DNA from: Bacteroidota bacterium
GTDB taxonomy: Bacteria; Bacteroidota; Bacteroidia; UBA4408
Length of the DNA: 64,000 bases
Direction: 5' to 3'
Assembly (NCBI GenBank): GCA_016718805.1
Contig: JADKCP010000001.1
Span: 310,001 to 374,000, forward strand
In this document: positions 54,201-61,179 of the stretch, piece by piece
Layout: every line of letters starts with the position of its first letter
How positions within the stretch are numbered: position 1 is the stretch's first letter
Program-made: the position numbers and the translations under genes
Notes under the pieces: model-generated
The model's input: only the letters and a program-made list of their open reading frames with translations
The model's database searches: none
What the model was told of the DNA's origin: nothing

Positions 54201-57200
54201 GATCAGGAGTTAAATTAGTTACAACTTCATTGTTTGTTGTAGGGTCGTTTATACTTTGTGTTAAAGTACCATGCGAGTCATAAAAGGTTTTACTGGTGCG
54301 TGTTATAGAAGGTTGTATATCGCGTTGAGTGATTATGGTAGTAGTCTCTATTTTATTTGGAAACCAACTTCCGGTTGTTGTAACATATGGTGTGTAATAG
54401 GAATCAATAAGTTGTAAACCATTGTTTATGTTTTCATGCTTTTCAATTAATATTCCATTATTGTTGCTATCGTATTTGTAGGTAGTAGACATTACTGCAC
54501 CGGTAATATTATCAAGAGCTGTTTCTCCGGTAAGCAAGGTTAAATGCCGGGCTCCTGACATTAATGGGATAAAATCACTACTATATGTGCGGTGAGTTAA
54601 TGGTATTAAATTCCCTGTATTCGAAATTAGGTAGGTGTTGGATTCACTTGGACTTCTCTCAAAAAATGTAGCAGCTGTGGGGGCGTTGTGGGTTAATGAC
54701 TGGCGCGTGTTGGTTACAGATGAAAAAGTTTCCATTTTATCAAAACCGAGGTTGCCTAAACCTTGTTTGTGTAATTTTAATCCGGCATAGCTGTAATTGG
54801 TAAAATTAAAACCACCAATTCCGTTTGATGATTCTAGTTTAGTAACAACATATTGGGGAATTTGAACATCAATTAACGGAAAAATAGCCCCACTACCTTT
54901 AGTATAAACAGTGCTTCCTCCATTTGAAAGGGTTTTATAGGTAAAATGATTCATATTGCCAAATCCATCTCTACTAGATTTCAACAAACCCGCCTCGGTA
55001 TTTTTATTAAAATGAATGGATGAAGTGAAACAACCATTAATGTCGAGCTGAGTAATAAAAATATCTTTGCGACCATCACCATCTATATCACCTAAAGTCA
55101 TTTTTGGTAATTCATCAGGATTGTTAGCATAATAAACAGAATCATGAACATTAAGTGCCGAATTTCCTTCTCTTATTAAAATACCACCTAAAAGATGTTC
55201 GGTTCCTTTTCCACTATAAAACGCCGATATTGCACAGGTTGTTCCGTTGTTTTTTAGTTTTACAAGGTCATCTTTACCATCATCATTAACATCAAATGCA
55301 AAAAATGAACAGGTTGGTCCTGCTACAACAATATTGGTACTAGCAATTGAATGTTGGATAGTATTAAAACCGTTACCGGTACCAAGCAATAAATTCCGTA
55401 TTAAGAAATTATATTCAATTATTGAATAATCAGTAATACCATCACCATTAAAATCACCTGAGATGGTATTTTCACATGATAAACAGGCAGGTATATTGTA
55501 AAATTCTTCACTTGTTAATCGCTGTGACCCATTAGAATTTGTTGCGGTTCCTACAGTTAGTTTTATAAAACATGTTCCTGCAGAAGCGCGTCTTGCCATG
55601 ATTTCCATAGCTCCATCACCATCAAAATCGGTAGCCGAAAGAAAAGTATAATTGACGTTCGGGTCTGGAATTATTCCATTTGAGAAGGAGTGATATGAAA
55701 TGTAATTTTGATTGTAATCGTAATTTTGAGCCCAGGTAGCATTTTCAAAATCCCAAACTCTAAAAAGAGGAAAACTATTGTAGTATGGAGGGCCATGATA
55801 AACCACTAATTCTGGCCGCCCATTTCCATCAATATCTGCGAATACGTTTTGTTCATTTTCTAAAATCGTAATTGGTGAACTCATCTCAAAACCGAAACCA
55901 TTTGAGTAACATACTATTATGTTAATTGTGCCAGGTAAATTAAGAAAGGAGGTTGATAAAGTAGAAGAAAGCACAAGATCATCTAAACCATCACCATTTA
56001 CATCAATAGCTTGTGCAATCGGGAATCTAGAACTATCAGGTAAGCTATGAAAATCTTGCAAAGTGCCTAATGCTGGAAAATTGGAATTACTTGAAAAAGA
56101 CTCTTTCATAACCCCTTCGTAATTTAACCATAATTTCCAATCTAAGTGTGCGGCAGGAATAGAACCTGAATTATTAACCGAAATTGAAACCTGGTCGCTT
56201 CTTCCGTCACCATTAAAATCACCAGACACGTAATTTTTAAAGTTCATTAACCCTTCCGAATAAATTGGGTCATCACTAGCTTGCCCATTAATAGGTGGAA
56301 CTAATTCACGCACTGTTTCAGACAAAGGTGAACCTGCTCCATAGCTAAAAAGCGTTGAGTTTAAATGCGTATTATCAACACCATATTTTACAATTTCTCT
56401 TAAGTAAGGCATGGTGCTATTTACATAATTAAAGTGATAGCGTGACATCGACTTTTCTTCACAAAAAACTTCAATTTCACGCAAAAGCAATTTATGTACT
56501 ATTTCATTTCCAAGAAAAAACGACGAGGTATTTGTCGTTCGTAAATCGTAATAGAATTTAATAGAACTATAGGGGTCTATTCCTGCTATGTCATTTCCCG
56601 TATATTTTATTTCCTTAATATGTATTTCTCCCCCATCATTGTAATACGAATAGGTCATGTAATTACCATAAGAATCTTCAATTCTATCAACATACCAACT
56701 TAAGACTTGGTCGTTCGCTAATTTATCTTTTAAAATTAATTTAGAATTTGCTGCCGGTTGGCTCCCATAAAACATGGTTGTTCCACCTTCGGTTTGTACT
56801 TTATAATAATCATTACTTTTATCATTATCGTTATTATCAACAAAAGTTACTAAGGAAAAATTTTCCTTTTCGGGTCTAAACGTATTTATTCCGTTGGCTG
56901 GACTAGCAACAAGCAGATTGCCATCTAATACCCATGAATCAACTAAATCTTGAAGTAAGATTCCTTGTGTTTTTCCATCATGATAAATAGTTTTTGGCGT
57001 TCTTGAAATCACTGATAATCCGCCAATATTCCAACCACGTCCTAATGCACCATCCCCCATATTACTAGTGTAAGCAACAGCTATTTGTGGGCTCATACCA
57101 TTAGTACCAGGTGGTGCAAACACAGAGAAACTGTATCCGGCGCTTCCTGAAGCAGAAACACCTGGGCTTCCGGCAATAGAACCAACAGGTAAATTTTTAT

Positions 57201-57522
57201 TTAATGACAAATCAACACTTTCTGATTCGGGAAAAGGATTGCTTGTTGTCGCTTCTGTTTGAAATATTTTAGCTGTTTGTATCGTTTTGTCTATAGCTAA
57301 ATTTACTTTATATGTATTTGAAAATAACTCAATTTGAAAATTAGACTGAACTTCTATTTTTTCTCTAGCGATAAAATCTTCCGATGTCTTTCCAAGGGCA
57401 CCACCAGAAGGTCCTCCAAAATTAAACTGTGTATCTCGATGTTCAATTTGTTGGCAATTACCTTTAACGCAGAAGTGCAAAAAGATTGTTAGCATTGCGA
57501 ATTGATAAGTAACTTTCATCAT
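51244..57522 (-). CDS. Giant SpvB/FG-GAP/RHS-repeat protein with a distinctive C-terminal tip
   Basis: 2092 residues. A signal peptide covers ~1-24 (FAMLTIFLHFCVKGNCQ). Residues ~120-185 match the SpvB/TcB N terminus (GYSFSVFAPPGTNGMSPQ, GALGRGWNIGGLSVISR). Residues ~435-880 carry at least six FG-GAP/VCBS calcium-loop units (DFNGDGRSD, DVNGDGLDD, DFDGDGAME, DFNGDGITD, DVNDDGKDD, DIDGDGRKD). Residues ~1080-1800 are YD/RHS repeats, closing with the hyperconserved core YDPVLARFLSPDKLL, GYSYVLNNPLKYTDPSG (to residue 1869). The last 223 residues are a variable tip of no recognised family. In TcB-TcC and RHS toxins this shell encloses the tip. No T9SS sorting domain is present, so export beyond the periplasm is unexplained. 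Confidence 0.88.
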   Translation of the reverse strand: MMKVTYQFAMLTIFLHFCVKGNCQQIEHRDTQFNFGGPSGGALGKTSEDFIAREKIEVQSNFQIELFSNTYKVNLAIDKTIQTAKIFQTEATTSNPFPESESVDLSLNKNLPVGSIAGSPGVSASGSAGYSFSVFAPPGTNGMSPQIAVAYTSNMGDGALGRGWNIGGLSVISRTPKTIYHDGKTQGILLQDLVDSWVLDGNLLVASPANGINTFRPEKENFSLVTFVDNNDNDKSNDYYKVQTEGGTTMFYGSQPAANSKLILKDKLANDQVLSWYVDRIEDSYGNYMTYSYYNDGGEIHIKEIKYTGNDIAGIDPYSSIKFYYDLRTTNTSSFFLGNEIVHKLLLREIEVFCEEKSMSRYHFNYVNSTMPYLREIVKYGVDNTHLNSTLFSYGAGSPLSETVRELVPPINGQASDDPIYSEGLMNFKNYVSGDFNGDGRSDQVSISVNNSGSIPAAHLDWKLWLNYEGVMKESFSSNSNFPALGTLQDFHSLPDSSRFPIAQAIDVNGDGLDDLVLSSTLSTSFLNLPGTINIIVCYSNGFGFEMSSPITILENEQNVFADIDGNGRPELVVYHGPPYYNSFPLFRVWDFENATWAQNYDYNQNYISYHSFSNGIIPDPNVNYTFLSATDFDGDGAMEIMARRASAGTCFIKLTVGTATNSNGSQRLTSEEFYNIPACLSCENTISGDFNGDGITDYSIIEYNFLIRNLLLGTGNGFNTIQHSIASTNIVVAGPTCSFFAFDVNDDGKDDLVKLKNNGTTCAISAFYSGKGTEHLLGGILIREGNSALNVHDSVYYANNPDELPKMTLGDIDGDGRKDIFITQLDINGCFTSSIHFNKNTEAGLLKSSRDGFGNMNHFTYKTLSNGGSTVYTKGSGAIFPLIDVQIPQYVVTKLESSNGIGGFNFTNYSYAGLKLHKQGLGNLGFDKMETFSSVTNTRQSLTHNAPTAATFFERSPSESNTYLISNTGNLIPLTHRTYSSDFIPLMSGARHLTLLTGETALDNITGAVMSTTYKYDSNNNGILIEKHENINNGLQLIDSYYTPYVTTTGSWFPNKIETTTIITQRDIQPSITRTSKTFYDSHGTLTQSINDPTTNNEVVTNLTPDPQTGILLSTSVLSAGLPTQTASFIYDSKSRFVVESVNFLGQSSYTKLDPRWGKSIWSKGVDGLVSEIFYDGYGRELKSISPDHSVTTATMKFVSPNEVDPLHPFDVASRALFYVESKSTGAPSSKVFFDSFGRQIFSQEEGFGKTIFSAQKYDSHGRICDATSPYDIDMLTNSSVSKIVFNHTTFDNFNRVQKTTADDGVVVDPLETTFEYSYPGNGISKTKVTGPDGKTKTQLQDASGALIETLDHEQTKLSYEYYSDGNLKSTHLAGTGLVKSYEYTWGRLTKATDLNSGTVETTYNAYGQPTTVKDAKNQNWSFSYDPITGKLLFKNSPEGIYNYQYVSSGNGINQPLSITAPNGNKVSYEYDALNRPVKKVEEVYNQFYTSLLEYNAENRLQKLTYPGGFAVEYEYDTKGYTTKIKRADNGAAIWSLGDISASGQFTKFTLGTNAQSENLYSNFGFLQENKTTGIQNMNYTFDMRNGNMLQREDVLHNLTEDFTYDNLDRLKTISLNNTLVSELTYTANGNIESKTELGLYNYGAKPNAVIGVEDPNHLISQELQNITYTSFDKIATLEEANYKLNLSYGPNDERKRSQLRDAVSNALLCERIYLDGYEKTTEGTNAYEITYISAPTGLAAMYVKQNGASQGNMHYLYTDNLASITTLVDDNGNKLNQSFDAWGNARNPADWTTSNIPNLPNWLYRGYTGHEHLKEFALINMNGRMYDPVLARFLSPDKLLQNPSNTQNYNGYSYVLNNPLKYTDPSGWAYGGYRFLSYSNTSFNGWTTQDGFDDVGFNYNAHTGHAIDGIPCSNIEFAAAVRAGGTVHIPGLETFIVVTQADGTVTKFEDTGEAIDFYNEISSDFKLSVDFDGGLRLDNIKEKPNSIPAIAAPSLESLSAGGEGAPGGLENQNIDPQDEVRKKDSTAYDMKDMIRGLEDYSIPVPNKRDYLKSLKLPYLNPEKGTWTDEDTTDYPVKILLPSIRINNFKF

Positions 57523-57550
57523 AATGAAAAACTTTATTAGTTAGAAAAAT

Positions 57551-60100
57551 TTACTTTTTAGCTTCCAATTTGTTAACCTTCTCTTTTAAAACATTGTTTT
57601 CGTTTTTTAGCTCTAACATATAGAGCGTTAGTTCTTCTATTTTTTGCATTTGTTTAGTCAACATAAACTCAATGTCTAACCCACTACTTTTTAATTCCTT
57701 GGCACTAGGAATCCCTGGTAAATGCTTATTTAGAAAAATAAATTTTTCTAAATCAAAGGCGCTCATCAAGGGGTAATTTCTATCAAATACAAAATCAGCC
57801 CAACCGTTATCTGAAGCTAAGTCAATAGTTACTTTTTCTGCACGAATTCCGTCTTTTACATATAGTTTATAATTACCAGGATACATACACGTTTGTGAAA
57901 CCCCAATACCAATTTTACCATTTGCATTTATTGTCATTAGATTGGGAGTTATAGAAGTATAGTCTTTACCATTAATAAAATTAAATGAAGCATCAGCTTG
58001 ATCACTATTAATGTAAAAATTAAAATTACCTGAAGGATCGTTATCAATGCTAATTCCACGCCTAGCTGGAATTGTTCCACCAGTTAAGATTTGCAATGAG
58101 TTAAATCCATTAGGATTGTCATTTAAAAGTTGTACATCTCCATTTACAGTAAGTAATTTGTTAGGGCTATTGGTTCCAATCCCAACATTACCGGTAGTAT
58201 GAAATAAATCCGTACCGTTGTTATTAGTTTTCCAATAGTTCACATCACTCATGATTGAATTGGCAGGTGCATTATATAATTTCTTAGCTCCATCTATCAT
58301 TACCAACTCGTTGGTAGTATTTGTAAATGAATTAAGTTTAACATCGTTATTGAAAACACCATCACCATTAAACAAGCTATTACCAGATACATGCAATGCT
58401 TCTCCATTTGGAAATGAATTGGTGTTTACTCCAACGCTGCCCGTATAATTTACTGCATTTCCATTTGAGTTCTGAGCCCAATAATTCATATCGGTTTTTG
58501 TTGGAATAGGCGTTGTGCTTAATAATCCATTTGCGTCAGCTTGCACTAGCGATGCCCCACTGCCAGCCAGTGAAGATATTTTCGCATTTCCAAATAGATT
58601 TAATTCATAATTATCAATAGAGTTTCCAATAATCAAATTGCCATCAAACAAACTTGCACCATTCACATGAAAGCTCTCAGAATTTGGAAACAAGGCAGTA
58701 CCAATACCAACTTTAGTTGGATTGCAAGAAAATATAAGATTATTTGCTTCATTCGTATTCCAGTTTGGAAAACTTCCATGTCCACATGATGGAGCAAGTG
58801 GATCTGCTTCTGAATTCACCAACTTTCCATTAGAATCAATAATCAACATACCTGACTTGCCTGATGTATTAGATATTTTAACATCACCGCTAAACTGAGT
58901 TCCTCCACTACTTAGCAAACGCATAGATTCCGTATTATTAGCCTTAAATACAAAATCTTTTTGATCAGTTGTACCTAAAAAATCTGTATTTTCATCAGTT
59001 CCCGCATTTCCTTTCATTGTCCAATCTTCTCTTTGTGGTGCTATAATAGTAGCAGACTTTTCTACACTGCAACCAGCAGCATCCTTTATTACTACACTAT
59101 ATGAACCCTCACCTAAATTATTTGGATTTTGTGAAAATGATCCATTATTCCAAGTATAGGTGTAGGGTGCAACACCTGGAGAAGTTGTTGTTATTGCTGT
59201 ATTAATAATTCCATTATTACAATTGTAACAAGTAGTGTTTTTGTTGTTTGAATAAACAAATGAAGTTATGCTTGCATTAAATTGTGGCGATTTAGTTAAG
59301 GTAATATTAGCATGCAAAATACTACGTGTACTTTCGGTGTTCGCATCAGAAATCTCAACTGAATAGGTTCCTGCTTCTGTTAATTGAACCAAATTTTGAT
59401 CATGTGAGCCATTGCTCCAGTCAAAGGAATATGGTGGCGTTCCTCCAGCCACTACTAAATTTATTGAACCATTAGCACCACAACTGATATTGTAGTTTCC
59501 AATAACCTTGGGACTTGTTATGCTTACAACATGCAGTTCTGTAGGTTCAGTTAAAGTAATTGATGAGCTGGCTATGCAGTTTGTAGCATCATGAACTGTT
59601 AGGGTATAAGTTCCAGCAATTAAACCATCAAGGTTTTGAAAAGTCATGCCATTGCTCCATAAAAAAGTATAGGGTGGGACACCTCCGACAACTCCAGCAG
59701 AAACAGTTCCATCATTTCCACCGAATTGACTTATATTATACTCGCCTTTTCGAACAACAGGATCTAGATTGACTTGAAACAACTCCGGTTCTGTTAATGT
59801 AATTTCTCTAGTTACTGTAAATCCATTTGAAGCTGTAACAACCACGCTATAGTAACCAGCTGATAAATTGCTTCTATTTCTAACTGTTGGCCCATCTAAC
59901 CAAACATAAGTATATGGGGCAGTACCCCCTGAAATAAATAAATTAATTGAACCATTGTTTGCACCATTGCAACTAATATTATATCCACCTGCATATAAAG
60001 AAGGAGTGAGTTGCACATCGAATTCTTCAGCTTTTGCTTGTGTTATGAAAATGATAAGTACTACTAAACTGTTTTTCAAGATTTTTAATGTAGTTTTCAT
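57551..60100 (-). CDS. SprB-repeat protein with a tail-fibre-like C terminus
   Basis: 849 residues with a signal peptide ending near TQAKAEE. Four SprB-type repeats (~26-345) carry the motif GGTxPYTYxWSNG, as in ISGGTAPYTYVW, VGGVPPYTFLWSNG, AGGTPPYSFDWSNG and VAPYTYTWNNG. The middle (~370-740) holds repeated NVGIGTNSPNKLLTVNGD-like blocks (KVGIGTALFPNSESFHVNG, SVGVNTNSFPNGEALHVSG). The end matches Bacteroidota fibre-like proteins: GIRAEKVTIDLASDNGWADF, HLPGIPSAKEL and a coiled-coil tail (~810-849). A secreted surface fibre is likely. There is no standard sorting domain. The RHS gene follows 28 bp downstream, so both are probably on one message. Confidence 0.85.
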   Translation of the reverse strand: MKTTLKILKNSLVVLIIFITQAKAEEFDVQLTPSLYAGGYNISCNGANNGSINLFISGGTAPYTYVWLDGPTVRNRSNLSAGYYSVVVTASNGFTVTREITLTEPELFQVNLDPVVRKGEYNISQFGGNDGTVSAGVVGGVPPYTFLWSNGMTFQNLDGLIAGTYTLTVHDATNCIASSSITLTEPTELHVVSITSPKVIGNYNISCGANGSINLVVAGGTPPYSFDWSNGSHDQNLVQLTEAGTYSVEISDANTESTRSILHANITLTKSPQFNASITSFVYSNNKNTTCYNCNNGIINTAITTTSPGVAPYTYTWNNGSFSQNPNNLGEGSYSVVIKDAAGCSVEKSATIIAPQREDWTMKGNAGTDENTDFLGTTDQKDFVFKANNTESMRLLSSGGTQFSGDVKISNTSGKSGMLIIDSNGKLVNSEADPLAPSCGHGSFPNWNTNEANNLIFSCNPTKVGIGTALFPNSESFHVNGASLFDGNLIIGNSIDNYELNLFGNAKISSLAGSGASLVQADANGLLSTTPIPTKTDMNYWAQNSNGNAVNYTGSVGVNTNSFPNGEALHVSGNSLFNGDGVFNNDVKLNSFTNTTNELVMIDGAKKLYNAPANSIMSDVNYWKTNNNGTDLFHTTGNVGIGTNSPNKLLTVNGDVQLLNDNPNGFNSLQILTGGTIPARRGISIDNDPSGNFNFYINSDQADASFNFINGKDYTSITPNLMTINANGKIGIGVSQTCMYPGNYKLYVKDGIRAEKVTIDLASDNGWADFVFDRNYPLMSAFDLEKFIFLNKHLPGIPSAKELKSSGLDIEFMLTKQMQKIEELTLYMLELKNENNVLKEKVNKLEAKK

Positions 60101-60307
60101 AAGAGAGGTTTTGATATTAATTTATTTGAAAGTTGTTACTGGAAATTAGATAAAAAAATTATTTATCTTGTTGCATGTCTTAATCTATTATTCAATTAAT
60201 TATGAAATGCTATTTATATATTACTCATTAAACTTGATTTTTCTTTGACAGTTCTTATTCGATATTTTATGTTTAATATTTTTCAGGCAAATATTTAAGA
60301 TGGATAA

Positions 60308-60766
60308 TTATTCCTTAATAATCTTGTAAAACACCTGCTGGTTTTTTATCACCACACTTAAATTGTAAATTCCATTGTTTATGTGGCTCAAGCTTATTTG
60401 CTGTTCTGAGGAAACTTGCACCTTTTTTTTATAAATTTCTTTCCCAAGATTATCGTACAATGTTACTAAAGCTGGTGTGTTTTGGTTTGCAGATAAGATG
60501 GTAAAATTCATTAAATCCTTTACTTGCGATGGATAAATCGTAATTCCAAAATCTGCTGCAAGTTGACTAGCCTTTGCGTTGTTCGGAATTTTTGTAGCTA
60601 GCGTATTATTTGGAGCAAAACTCCTTTCACTTTGCGGTGGTCCGAGATATAGTTCGCGTTTAAGGCGGTTGCCATTTTGGTCGTAAGTATAATTAACCTG
60701 AGCGCTACTAGTAAAACAATTAAAAAGTATTACGAGTAATATTAACCTAATGCTTTTTTGTTCCAT
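60308..60766 (-). CDS. Small RHS-motif protein with T9SS type A sorting domain
   Basis: 152 residues. A signal peptide (LILLVILFNCFTSSAQ) is followed at once by a single RHS/YD-like motif, VNYTYDQNGNRLKREL. After a short linker comes a type A sorting domain of about 80 residues (ITIYPSQVKDLMNFTIL, LYDNLGKEIYKKKV, NGIYNLSVVI, KIIKE). It resembles proteins often found near RHS genes in Bacteroidota. It lies 207 bp before the SprB-repeat gene on the same strand. Its role is unknown. Confidence 0.8.
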   Translation of the reverse strand: MEQKSIRLILLVILFNCFTSSAQVNYTYDQNGNRLKRELYLGPPQSERSFAPNNTLATKIPNNAKASQLAADFGITIYPSQVKDLMNFTILSANQNTPALVTLYDNLGKEIYKKKVQVSSEQQISLSHINNGIYNLSVVIKNQQVFYKIIKE

Positions 60767-60865
60767 ATTTTAAATAGGTGTGTTAACTAAATAATAACAG
60801 TCTTCTAGTACTTATGTAATTCGAATTTAAAGATTAATAAAAGTTGCATTATTAATTTCTTGGCT

Positions 60866-60896
60866 CAAAACTATTTAATCAAAATTGTCAAAACAA
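60866..60896 (-). promoter_or_regulatory. Promoter of the small RHS-motif gene (TTG-N20-TAGTTTTG)
   Basis: Minus-strand TAGTTTTG (60866-60873) fits TAnnTTTG with TTG at 60894-60896, 20 nt upstream. The message would have a leader of about 93 nt. Confidence 0.6.
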
Positions 60897-60981
60897 TACG
60901 TAGTTCTACCTGATTTTATATATAAATTATTTTTCCAAAATTGTCATAATTTGTACCTTGTTAATTGAAAGTCAAATACTT

Positions 60982-61018
60982 AAACACAAAATGATTCATT
61001 TTTTTCAATTTTGTGTTT
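60982..61018. repeat. Perfect 11-bp inverted repeat AAACACAAAAT-N15-ATTTTGTGTTT
   Basis: Arms at 60982-60992 and 61008-61018. It lies between the promoter and the terminator of this spacer; no box or ORF explains it. Confidence 0.7.
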
Positions 61019-61106
61019 TAATAGGCAACTTTTTTGATCTTCTTTTTTTCAGATAAATAATTGTATATAAATTATAATGTCAATTTAAGTAACAAAAAAT
61101 AAAACT

Positions 61107-61148
61107 AAAAAACCATCATAAAGCTCAACAGCTTGATGACGGTTTTTT
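61107..61148. terminator. Intrinsic terminator downstream of the large secreted gene
   Basis: AAAAAACCATCATAAAGCT pairs with AGCTTGATGACGGTTTTTT (two mismatches, loop CAAC). On the minus strand it follows the stop codon at 61180 by 31 nt; U-runs on both sides let it work in both directions. Confidence 0.85.
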
Positions 61149-61179
61149 ATTCAAAACAACTAACCAAACTAAACTAAAC

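Larger units (their letters stand above)
60767..61179. other. AT-rich 413-bp intergenic region
   Basis: Holds no gene that I can support. It contains the promoter at 60866-60896, a perfect 11-bp inverted repeat at 60982-61018 and the terminator at 61107-61148. No RNA gene was recognised. Confidence 0.7.
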
